From Thioalbus denitrificans (GTDB lineage: Bacteria; Pseudomonadota; Gammaproteobacteria; DSM-26407): a stretch of DNA of 64,000 nucleotides. How positions within the stretch are numbered: position 1 is the stretch's first letter; the number at the start of each line of letters is the position of its first letter. Both the position numbers and the translations under genes were made by a program. The stretch covers positions 1 to 64,000 of the forward strand of contig NZ_QPJY01000011.1 of assembly GCF_003337735.1 (NCBI RefSeq). The letters run 5' to 3'. The notes under the pieces were generated by a model. It had not been told where the DNA came from. It made no database searches and saw only the letters and a program-made list of their open reading frames with translations. Of the stretch, positions 7,629 to 16,965 are shown piece by piece.

Positions 7629-8744
7629 ATGCCCCAGAATCCCCTGCTCCAACTGCGAAGCCTGGGTCAGCGCATCTGGCTGGACCCGGGCTGGAGCCCG
7701 TCCATCACCGACGGCACCCTGCGCCGGCTGATCGAGGCGGACGACCTGGCCGGGTTGAATGCCGGTCCCGCCCTCCCGGCCCGGGCGTTCCCCGCTGAAC
7801 CCGGCCAGGCCGGGGCCGCCGCCGGACAGGCGGGTCCGGCGGAGATCCACGAACAGCTGGCGGTGGCCGGGATCCGCGCCGCGGCGGAGCTGTTCCGCCC
7901 CGCGTTCGAGAGCAGCGGCGGGAGCGACGGGCTGGTGAACCTCGGGGTATCACCCCGCCTGGCCGGGGATGCCGATGCCACCGTGAACGAGGCCCTGCGC
8001 CTGTGGCGGCTGGTGGACCGGCCCAACGTCCTGATCAAGGTGCCGGCCACCGCGGCGGGCCTGCCCGCCATCGAGCGGCTGGTCGCCGCCGGCGTCAACG
8101 TCAACGTCACACTGCTGTTCGGACTGCGCCGGCAGCGGCAGGTGCTGGCGCGCATCCTGGCGGGTCTGCAGCAGCGCTGCCGCGCCGGCCGCCCCGTTGC
8201 CGGCGGCCTGTCCGTCACCAGCCTTCATCCCGGCCGTATCGACTCGCGGGTCGATGCCCTGCTCGACCGGCTGCTGGAGACCGGCAACACCACCGGTGGC
8301 CTGGCCCGGAGGTTGTGCGGCCACGCCGCCATCGCCATCGCCCGCCTGGCCTACCGCGACTGGCGGGCGCAGCTCTCCGACCCCCGCTGGACCGAGGTGA
8401 CCGGGCGCGGCGCCCTGGCGCCGCGCCTGCACTGGGATACCACCTTCAGCGGGGATCCGGCCCGCTTCCAGGTGAGGTACGTGGAGGCACTCATCGGCCC
8501 CGACACCCTCTGCACCCTGCCATTGCCCACCCTCGAGGCATTCCGCGACCACGGCCGGGCCGCCGCCCGGCTCGCCGAGGGACTCGACGCGGCCGAGGAG
8601 GTCGTGGATGCGCTCGGTGTTCTCGGCATCGACCTCGACGAGGTGGCGCTGGAGCTGGAGCAGGAGGGTCTCGCGCGTTCCGCGGCCGACTACGAGCACG
8701 CCCTCGGCAGCCTGGCTCCCGAACGCCTGGTGGCCTATGGATGA
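7629..8744 (+). CDS. tal: Divergent transaldolase homologue
   Basis: The 371 residues match the longer, type-2 transaldolases of the pentose phosphate pathway. Visible family segments are NPLLQLRSLGQRIWLD (start), LIKVPATAAGLPAI with the Schiff-base lysine at about 137, NVNVTLLFGL, TGNTTGGLARRL, and YVEALIGPDTLCTLP. Two active-site positions look altered: the usual TSNPTIF segment reads NAGPALP (Asn to Gly, about 46), and EVSP reads GVSP (Glu to Gly, about 106). It lies directly upstream of zwf, so a role in the pentose phosphate pathway is expected, but catalytic activity is doubtful. It could be a scaffold or regulator of Zwf, by analogy only. The ATG follows GAGGAGAGAC. Confidence 0.8.
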   Translation: MPQNPLLQLRSLGQRIWLDPGWSPSITDGTLRRLIEADDLAGLNAGPALPARAFPAEPGQAGAAAGQAGPAEIHEQLAVAGIRAAAELFRPAFESSGGSDGLVNLGVSPRLAGDADATVNEALRLWRLVDRPNVLIKVPATAAGLPAIERLVAAGVNVNVTLLFGLRRQRQVLARILAGLQQRCRAGRPVAGGLSVTSLHPGRIDSRVDALLDRLLETGNTTGGLARRLCGHAAIAIARLAYRDWRAQLSDPRWTEVTGRGALAPRLHWDTTFSGDPARFQVRYVEALIGPDTLCTLPLPTLEAFRDHGRAAARLAEGLDAAEEVVDALGVLGIDLDEVALELEQEGLARSAADYEHALGSLAPERLVAYG

Positions 8745-8754
8745 GGAGATGATC

Positions 8755-8853
8755 GTGGACCACCCGCCCATCGGCCGCGACCCGCGCCCGCGCCATCCCG
8801 GGGAGCACCCCGTGGCGCCCGCGCGCCGGCAGGATCGGGAGTGGCCGCTGTGA
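8755..8853 (+). CDS. Possible 32-residue leader/coupling peptide between tal and zwf
   Basis: This short frame has a GTG at 8755 with AGGAG (8744-8748) six bases upstream. Its stop TGA (8851-8853) overlaps a GTG start of zwf at 8850 (GTGA). The peptide is Pro/Arg/His-rich (VDHPPIGRDPRPRHPG...) with no recognisable domain. It could also begin at ATG 8737, overlapping the tal stop. It may only couple translation of tal to zwf. The signals are short, so this is tentative. Confidence 0.3.
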   Translation: MDHPPIGRDPRPRHPGEHPVAPARRQDREWPL

Positions 8854-10454
8854 ACGGCGCGGCCAATCCGGCTGCACCGGTGCTGTTCGTGCTGTTCGGC
8901 GCTGCCGGCGACCTGAGCCGGCGGCTCATCGTGCCGGCCCTGTTCAACCTGCACCTGGACGGCCGGCTCCCGGCCGGCTTCCGGCTGCTCGGCATCGACC
9001 GCCGGGAACTGGGCGACGGGGCGCTCGCCGAGGACTATCGCGACGCCGTGACCCGCCACTCCCGCCGGGGAGCCCCGGAACCGGGCGCGTGGGAGGCGTT
9101 CGCCGCCGGCATCTCCTATCGGCGGGCGGACGTCAACAGCGGCGAGACCTACGCCAACCTTGCCGCAATGGTGCGGGCCCGCCCCCCGGGCGGGGGGCCC
9201 GAACCCGTGGTCGTCTTCTATCTCGCCGTCCCGCCCACGCTCATCGAGCCCATCGTCAACGGGCTGGGAGAGGCGGGGCTGACCCGCGACGCCGATCACG
9301 CCCGGGTGGTGGCGGAAAAGCCCCTCGGCCGCGACCTGGACTCCTTCCGCGCCATCAACAGCGCCCTCGGCCGCCATTTCATCGAGCAGCAGACCTATCG
9401 CATCGATCACTTCCTCGGCAAGGAGACGGTCCAGAACATCCTGGCCCTGCGCTTCGCCAACCCCATCTTCGAGCCCATCTGGGACCGGCGCTACGTGGAT
9501 CACGTCGCCATCACCGTGGCCGAATCCCTGGGCGTGGAGCACCGCGGCGCCTACTACGAGCGCGCCGGGGCCCTGCGCGACATGGTCCAGAACCACCTTC
9601 TCCAGCTGCTCTGCCTGGTGGCCATGGAGCCCCCGGTGGCCTATGACGCCGAGGACATCCGCAACAAGAAGATGGACGTGCTGCGGGCCCTGCGCCCGAT
9701 TACCCGCGCCGGGGTGCACGAGGTGGCCGCGCGCGGGCAGTACGGCCCCGGCTGGCTGCGCGGCGTGCGCCTGCCCGGCTACCGCGGGGAACCGGCGGTG
9801 GATCTCCGCTCCAACACCGAGACCTTCGCCGCGCTGAAGCTGCAGGTGGACAACTGGCGCTGGCAGGAGGTCCCCTTCTACCTGCGTACCGGCAAGCGGC
9901 TCATGGACCAGGTTTCGGAAATCTCCATCCGCTTCCGCGACGTCCCCCACCGGGCGTTCCCCGACGCGGTGGGGCTGAATGCCCAGCCCGCCCGGCTGGT
10001 CATCCGGATTCAGCCCGATGAGGGCATCGACCTGAAGTTCATGGCCAAGGAGCCGGGGTCGCCGCTGCGTCTGCGGCCGGTGGATATGCGTTTCAGCTAC
10101 CGCGAGGCGTTCGCCCAGGCCAGCCCGAACGCCTACGAAACCCTGCTCCGGGACGTGCTGCTCGGCGACGCCACCCTGTTCATGCGCGCCGACCAGGTGG
10201 AGGCGGCCTGGCGGCTGCTGATGCCGGTGCTGGAGGTGTGGGAGGAGACGCCCGCGGCCGACTTTCCCAACTACGCCGCCGGTAGCTGGGGGCCGGAATC
10301 GGCCCAGGTCCTGATGGCCCGCGACGGGCGCAGCTGGCTCTCCCCCACCCTGTCCGCCGGCTCCCGGCGGCAACCGGATCAAACCCGGGAGATGACCCGT
10401 GACGAACCTGACCCCGCCCCCACCCCCCCGGCCGGGGACGGAGACACCGTCTAG
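8850..10454 (+). CDS. zwf: Glucose-6-phosphate 1-dehydrogenase
   Basis: This enzyme catalyses the first step of the oxidative pentose phosphate pathway, making 6-phosphogluconolactone and NAD(P)H. The nucleotide-binding loop is FGAAGDLSRR (about residues 16-25), the substrate-binding and catalytic segment is RIDHFLGKETVQNI (from about 184), and EKPLGRDL, RNKKMDVLRAL and YLRTGKRL are present. The family is usually about 490 residues; here an extra Pro/Asp-rich C-terminal tail makes about 534. The GTG at 8850 has GGGAG eight bases upstream and overlaps the small upstream frame; GTG 8841 is an alternative. The 3' end overlaps the next gene by 56 bases. Confidence 0.95.
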   Translation: MNGAANPAAPVLFVLFGAAGDLSRRLIVPALFNLHLDGRLPAGFRLLGIDRRELGDGALAEDYRDAVTRHSRRGAPEPGAWEAFAAGISYRRADVNSGETYANLAAMVRARPPGGGPEPVVVFYLAVPPTLIEPIVNGLGEAGLTRDADHARVVAEKPLGRDLDSFRAINSALGRHFIEQQTYRIDHFLGKETVQNILALRFANPIFEPIWDRRYVDHVAITVAESLGVEHRGAYYERAGALRDMVQNHLLQLLCLVAMEPPVAYDAEDIRNKKMDVLRALRPITRAGVHEVAARGQYGPGWLRGVRLPGYRGEPAVDLRSNTETFAALKLQVDNWRWQEVPFYLRTGKRLMDQVSEISIRFRDVPHRAFPDAVGLNAQPARLVIRIQPDEGIDLKFMAKEPGSPLRLRPVDMRFSYREAFAQASPNAYETLLRDVLLGDATLFMRADQVEAAWRLLMPVLEVWEETPAADFPNYAAGSWGPESAQVLMARDGRSWLSPTLSAGSRRQPDQTREMTRDEPDPAPTPPAGDGDTV

Positions 10455-12093
10455 CCCCCGGGCTGCCTCCCACCGCCCCGCCGCCGGGGCGCGCGGCTTC
10501 AGGCTTCGCGCGCTCCCGCGCCGGGCCCTGCCGGCCCTGTTCCCCGTTGCGCTGAGCATACGGGCGGTGGCGCTGTTGACCTTCTGCGCCGGCGCGGTGC
10601 TGCTGATCTCGGCCGCATTCCCGGGCGTCGCCGGCCGGCTTGCGCTCCTGCGAGAGTACCTGCCCCTGCCCGCGGTGGAAGGAGCGCACCTGCTGTCGGT
10701 CAGTGCCGGCGTCGCGCTCCTCGCCCTCGCCCGCGGCATCGCCGGGCGGGTGCGCGGCGCCTATCGGCTGGCTCTGCCGCTGCTGCTGGCCGGGGCACTG
10801 TTTACCTTCCTGAAGGGTCTCGACTACGAGGAAGCGCTGTTTCTGCTCGGTGTGGCGGCGCTGCTCCATCTCCAGCGCGGACGCTTCGATCGCCACAGCT
10901 ACCCCCTGTTCAGCCGCCGCAGCCTGCTCTGGGGCGCAGCGGCCATCGCCGGGCTCACCGTCTATGCCGCATTGACGTTCCGGCTCAACGGCACCCACTT
11001 CCTGCGTCCGCTCGCCGCCGCCGTGATCGGCTTTCTCGGCCTGCTGGGCTGGGCCTGGTTCCGTCTGCCGCGCCCCCCGCTGTCGCCCCCCGCCGCGGAT
11101 GAACTGGACGCTGCCCGGCGCCTCATCCGCGCCCACGGCGGCAACCGTTTCGCCCACATCCTGTTCAGCGGCGACAAGTACCTGTTCCACGGCGGTGACG
11201 GAGAGGCGCTGATCCAGTACGCCCCCGTCCGCGGCAGCCTGGTGGCCCTGGGCGACCCGCTCGGCGATGCGGAGGAGTTCCCCGGGCTCGTGCTGGAATT
11301 CCGCGACTTCGCCGACCGCTACGGCCTCAACAGCGTGTTCTACGAGGTTTCCGAACGACACCTGCACCTCTACCACGACGCCGGTCTCGCCCTGTTCAAG
11401 CTCGGCGAGGCGGCCCGGGTCCCGGTGGCCGGCTTCACCCTCGCCGGCCGGCGCCACGGCTCCCTGCGCAGCTCGGTCAACCGCGCCCGCGGCGAGGGCG
11501 CCCGGTTCGAGCTGTGGCAGCCCCCCTTCGCCGAATCCGCCTGGGCGGAGCTGGAGCGGGTTTCCCGCGCCTGGCTGGCGGGTCGGCATGGCCACGAGCA
11601 GGGCTTTTCGCTCGGCCGGTTCGAGCGCGGCTACCTGGAGCTCGGTCCGGTGGCGGTGGTCTCGGTGGCGGGCCGGATTGCGGCCTTCGCCTCCCTCGGC
11701 TGCGACTACGGCGGACGCGAGGCCCTGGCCTTCGACCTGATGCGCCTCTCACCGGACGCACCGCCCGGGGTCATGGAGCTACTGCTGGTGGAGCTCCTCG
11801 GCGTGGCCGGACAACGGGGCTACCGTTACCTGGATCTCGGCGTCGCCCCCCTGAGCGGGGTGGGACGCAACCGCTTCGCGCGCCGGGGCGAGCGCATGGC
11901 CCGGCTGCTCTACGAGTACGGCAACCAGTTCTACGCCTACCAGGGCCTGCGCCGCTTCAAGCAGAAGTTCGATCCGATCTGGGAGGGCGTCTACCTCGCC
12001 TACCCGCCACTGGCACCGCTGCCGGGCCTGCTGCTGGACGTCTCGGCGCTGATCGCCGGCGGCTACCGGCGGGTGTTGCTGCGCAGGTCGTGA
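10399..12093 (+). CDS. MprF-type phosphatidylglycerol lysyltransferase with short membrane domain (DUF2156)
   Basis: The 564 residues comprise about six hydrophobic segments (roughly 48-230) followed by a cytosolic DUF2156 domain (about 235-545). That domain transfers an amino acid, usually lysine, from aminoacyl-tRNA to phosphatidylglycerol, lowering membrane negative charge. Recognisable segments are FSGDKYLFHGG, YAPVRGSLVALGDPLG, GSLRSSVNRARGEGARFE and DLGVAPLSGVG. Full MprF is about 850 residues with a flippase of eight or so helices; that part is reduced here. The GTG at 10399 lies inside zwf, so translation is probably coupled. Substrate specificity cannot be read from the sequence. Confidence 0.8.
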   Translation: MTNLTPPPPPRPGTETPSSPRAASHRPAAGARGFRLRALPRRALPALFPVALSIRAVALLTFCAGAVLLISAAFPGVAGRLALLREYLPLPAVEGAHLLSVSAGVALLALARGIAGRVRGAYRLALPLLLAGALFTFLKGLDYEEALFLLGVAALLHLQRGRFDRHSYPLFSRRSLLWGAAAIAGLTVYAALTFRLNGTHFLRPLAAAVIGFLGLLGWAWFRLPRPPLSPPAADELDAARRLIRAHGGNRFAHILFSGDKYLFHGGDGEALIQYAPVRGSLVALGDPLGDAEEFPGLVLEFRDFADRYGLNSVFYEVSERHLHLYHDAGLALFKLGEAARVPVAGFTLAGRRHGSLRSSVNRARGEGARFELWQPPFAESAWAELERVSRAWLAGRHGHEQGFSLGRFERGYLELGPVAVVSVAGRIAAFASLGCDYGGREALAFDLMRLSPDAPPGVMELLLVELLGVAGQRGYRYLDLGVAPLSGVGRNRFARRGERMARLLYEYGNQFYAYQGLRRFKQKFDPIWEGVYLAYPPLAPLPGLLLDVSALIAGGYRRVLLRRS

Positions 12094-12346
12094 GACGCGC
12101 CCCCCGGCCGCCGGGCGGGGACCGACACCCGCCGATTGCAGGCCACCGGAGGGGCGCGACAGGTGTGCTTTGGCAACGCTTCTTAGTAGGATGGGGGCAG
12201 AAAACCCGGAACCCGCGGAAACCGGCAATCAGAACCGGAACGAGCCCCCACCCGGCCTGTCGCACCACCGCGCCACGCTACCGTGGGCCGTCGGTGGACG
12301 GGCCCCCGCACCATGGCGCCGAAGCCAGATAGAGGAGAAGCAACCC

Positions 12347-15121
12347 ATGGAGAAGACCTTCGTCTACGCCTTCGAGGAAGGCGACGGCAGGAACAAGATG
12401 CTGCTCGGGGGCAAGGGCGCCAACCTGTGCGAGATGACCCAGATCGGGCTCAACGTCCCGCCCGGATTCGTCATCTCCACCGAGGCCTGCCTCGCCTACC
12501 TGGCCGACCCCAACCGCGAGCTGCCGGCCGGCGTCATGGACCAGGTGCGGATGCATGTCACCGGTCTCGAGCGCAAGACCGGCAAGACCCTCGGCGGCGC
12601 CGACAATCCCCTGCTGGTCTCGGTGCGCTCCGGCTCCGCCATGTCCATGCCCGGGATGATGGACACCATCCTCAATCTCGGCCTCAACCGCGCCACCCTC
12701 GAGGGGCTCATCCGCCAGACCGGCAACGAGCGCTTCGCCTACGACGCCTACCGGCGCTTCATACAGCTGTTCGGCAAGGTGGCGCTGGGAGTGGCGGACG
12801 AACCCTTCGACGAGGTCTTCGAGGCGGCCAAGCAGAGCGCCGGGGTGAAGCTGGACGTGGGGCTCTCGGCGCGCGACCTGGAGGGAATCTGCGGCCAGTT
12901 CCTGGAGGTGGTGGAGCGGGCCACCGGCGCGCCCTTCCCCGACGACCCCCACGCACAGCTGGAAATCGCCATCAAGGCGGTGTTCAACTCCTGGATGGGC
13001 AAGCGGGCGGTGGACTACCGCCGCGAGTTCCACATCACGCCGGCCATGGCCAACGGCACGGCGGTGAACGTGGTGACCATGGTGTTCGGCAACATGGGGG
13101 AGGACTCCGCCACCGGCGTGGGATTCACCCGCTATCCGGACACCGGCGAGAACCGGATGTTCGGCGAGTACCTGGTCAACGCCCAGGGCGAGGACGTGGT
13201 GGCGGGCATCCGCACGCCCAGGCCCATCGACGCCCTGGCCGAGGAGATGCCCGAGCTCCACCGCCAGCTGGTGGAGCTGCGCGACAAGCTGGAGTCCCAC
13301 TACCGGGAGGTGCAGGACTTCGAGTTCACCATCGAGAAGGGCGTCCTCTACTGCCTGCAGACCCGCAACGGCAAGATGAACGCCCAGGCGCTGGTGCGCA
13401 CCTCGGTGGAGATGGCCAACGAGGGGCTCATCGACCGCCGCCAGGCGCTGCTGCGCATCCAGCCGCAGGCGCTCGAGCAGATGCTCTTTCCCCGCCTGGC
13501 GCCGATGGCCAGCCACCGCCCCATCGCCCGCGGCCTGCCGGCCTCGCCCGGTGCCGCGGCGGGCCGGGCGGTATTCGACGCCGACCGCGCCGAACAGCTC
13601 GGGCGCGGCGGCCAGCCGGTCATCCTGGTGCGCGAGGAGACCAAGCCGGAGGACATCCACGGCTTCTTCGCCTCCCGGGGCATCCTCACCTCCCGCGGCG
13701 GCAAGACCTCCCACGCCGCCGTGGTGGCCCGGGGCATGGGCAAGCCGTGCGTGGCCGGTGCCGAGGGCATCCACGTGGATGTGCGCATGCGCCAGGCCTT
13801 CGTCGGCGAGCACACCATCCGCGAGGGGGATCTCATCACCCTCGACGGCACCACCGGCGAGGTCTACCTGGGCGAGGTGCCCATGATCGAGGCGGAGTTC
13901 TCCCCCGAGCTGGATACGCTGCTGGGCTGGGCCGACGCGGCGGCCGGGCTGCGGGTGATGGCCAACGCCGACACCCCGGAGGACGCCGAGCGGGCGCTGC
14001 GCTACGGCGCCATGGGCATCGGACTGTGTCGCACCGAGCGCATGTTCAACGCCACCGAACGCCTGCCGACGGTGATCGAGATGATCGTCGCCGAAAGCCC
14101 CGCCGATCGCCAGCACGCCCTGGACAAGCTGCTGCCCATGCAGCGGGAGGATTTCCGCGGCCTGTTCCGGGCCATGGCCCCGCGCCCGGTCACCATCCGC
14201 CTGCTCGACCCGCCCATCCACGAGTTCCTGCCCTCGGAGCAGCAGCTGGTGGAGGAGATCGACCGCCTCCGGCACCTGCGCGATACGGTGCAGGGCATGA
14301 ACATCCTCTCCGATGCCGTGGAGTTCATCTACCGCGGCGGTACGGACCACCCCAGTGTCGCCCGCCTGGCCGACCCGCGCCTGGTGGAGGAGGCCATCGA
14401 CAAGAAGGAGACCATGCTGCGCAAGGTCCGCGCCCTGCACGAGGTGAACCCCATGCTGGGCCACCGCGGCGTGCGCCTGGGACTCACCTTCCCGGAGATC
14501 TACACCATGCAGATCCGCGCCATCCTCGAGGCCGCCGCCGAGTGCCTGCAGGAGGGGCTGGAGGTGCACCCCGAGATCATGGTGCCGCAGGTGTGCACTG
14601 TGCAGGAGCTCAAGCGGGTCAAGGATCTGGTGAGCTTCATCCGCACGGACGTGGAGGAGCGCTACGGGGTACGGCTGGCGTTCAGGTTCGGCTCCATGCT
14701 GGAGGTGGTGCGGGCCTGCATGCGCGCCGGCAGCCTGGCGGAGGAGGCGGAGTTCTTCTCCTTCGGCACCAACGACCTGACCCAGGCCGCCTTCTCCTTC
14801 TCCCGCGAGGATGCCGAGAACAAGTTCCTGCCCATGTACAACGAACACGGCATCCTGCAGGACAACCCCTTCGAGGTGCTGGACGTGAAGGGGGTGGGTC
14901 GGCTGATGGAGCTGGCCGTGGAGTGGGGCCGCGCCACCCGTCCCGACATGAAGGTGGGGATCTGCGGCGAGCACGGCGGCCACCCCGCATCCATCGCCTT
15001 CTGCCACCGGGTGGGGCTGACCTACGTCTCCTGCTCCGCCCCGCGGGTCCCCATCGCCCGCCTGGCGGCGGCCCAGGCGGCCCTCGATGCCGCCGGGGGA
15101 ACCGGAACCCAGTCGCTGTAG
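12347..15121 (+). CDS. ppdK: Pyruvate, phosphate dikinase
   Basis: This enzyme interconverts pyruvate + ATP + phosphate with phosphoenolpyruvate + AMP + pyrophosphate, linking glycolysis and gluconeogenesis. The 924 residues include the N-terminal nucleotide-binding domain (LLGGKGANLCEMTQIGLNVP), the phosphohistidine swivelling domain with SRGGKTSHAAVVARGMGKP (His about 456; nearby Thr is the family's regulatory phosphosite), and the PEP/pyruvate TIM barrel with FFSFGTNDLTQ and the catalytic Cys in GICGEHGGHP (about 873). The ATG has AGAGGAG nine bases upstream. The upstream 253-base gap suggests its own promoter, but none is convincing. Confidence 0.97.
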   Translation: MEKTFVYAFEEGDGRNKMLLGGKGANLCEMTQIGLNVPPGFVISTEACLAYLADPNRELPAGVMDQVRMHVTGLERKTGKTLGGADNPLLVSVRSGSAMSMPGMMDTILNLGLNRATLEGLIRQTGNERFAYDAYRRFIQLFGKVALGVADEPFDEVFEAAKQSAGVKLDVGLSARDLEGICGQFLEVVERATGAPFPDDPHAQLEIAIKAVFNSWMGKRAVDYRREFHITPAMANGTAVNVVTMVFGNMGEDSATGVGFTRYPDTGENRMFGEYLVNAQGEDVVAGIRTPRPIDALAEEMPELHRQLVELRDKLESHYREVQDFEFTIEKGVLYCLQTRNGKMNAQALVRTSVEMANEGLIDRRQALLRIQPQALEQMLFPRLAPMASHRPIARGLPASPGAAAGRAVFDADRAEQLGRGGQPVILVREETKPEDIHGFFASRGILTSRGGKTSHAAVVARGMGKPCVAGAEGIHVDVRMRQAFVGEHTIREGDLITLDGTTGEVYLGEVPMIEAEFSPELDTLLGWADAAAGLRVMANADTPEDAERALRYGAMGIGLCRTERMFNATERLPTVIEMIVAESPADRQHALDKLLPMQREDFRGLFRAMAPRPVTIRLLDPPIHEFLPSEQQLVEEIDRLRHLRDTVQGMNILSDAVEFIYRGGTDHPSVARLADPRLVEEAIDKKETMLRKVRALHEVNPMLGHRGVRLGLTFPEIYTMQIRAILEAAAECLQEGLEVHPEIMVPQVCTVQELKRVKDLVSFIRTDVEERYGVRLAFRFGSMLEVVRACMRAGSLAEEAEFFSFGTNDLTQAAFSFSREDAENKFLPMYNEHGILQDNPFEVLDVKGVGRLMELAVEWGRATRPDMKVGICGEHGGHPASIAFCHRVGLTYVSCSAPRVPIARLAAAQAALDAAGGTGTQSL

Positions 15122-15130
15122 TCACACACG

Positions 15131-15568
15131 ATGGAATCCGGTTACCTCATCATCGAAACCAGCGAGCGCCATCCCGGACTGGTGCGGATCTACACCGCCA
15201 CCGACCGGCCCCCGCGCCTGCCCGAGAGCGACAGCGAGGACCCCCGGATACGCTACCTGGCCAGCTTCAACGACGTGGATGCGGCCCTGATGCACGCCCA
15301 CAACGCCCTGCGCCACCGGCTGGTGAACACCGACACCCGGCTCTACCGGGTCGAGTTGCCCCGGGCGATTGCCGCGGTGGAGTCCATCACCCTGTCCCAC
15401 CGGCGCAATTATCTGGACCCCTGGCTCGATCCCGGCGTCAGGGAGACCATCGACACCATGGCCGCTGCGCGTGCGGCGCACCAGCAGCAGCAGGTCAGGA
15501 TCTGGAATTGGGTGGGCTGGATCGCGCTCGCCCTGCTGGCGGCGCACGCCCTGACGGCGTTCCTGTAG
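15131..15568 (+). CDS. Small membrane-anchored protein with degenerate GIY-YIG-like (MUG113/T5orf172-type) domain
   Basis: This 145-residue protein has a cytosolic N-terminal domain (about 1-85) and one C-terminal transmembrane helix (WVGWIALALLAAHALTAFL). The layout GYLIIETSERHPGLVRIY, then DVDAALMHAHNALRHRL, then LYRVELPRAIAAVESI resembles MUG113/T5orf172 domains of the GIY-YIG superfamily. The catalytic-type tyrosine/glycine pair and the usual Glu-Phe-Phe are not conserved, so nuclease activity is unlikely. It follows ppdK by nine bases and is probably cotranscribed. The family link is by eye and uncertain; function unknown. Confidence 0.45.
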   Translation: MESGYLIIETSERHPGLVRIYTATDRPPRLPESDSEDPRIRYLASFNDVDAALMHAHNALRHRLVNTDTRLYRVELPRAIAAVESITLSHRRNYLDPWLDPGVRETIDTMAAARAAHQQQQVRIWNWVGWIALALLAAHALTAFL

Positions 15569-15618
15569 ACAGGAGGCCCGGCGGCCGCGATGGCCACCGG
15601 GCCGTTCCGGCAACCGCC

Positions 15619-16965
<1,347 letters not shown>

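Noticed and set aside
12100-12346. Promoter or riboswitch upstream of ppdK
   Set aside because: TTGGCA and TAGGAT are present but only 11 bases apart, and no aptamer-like structure is evident.
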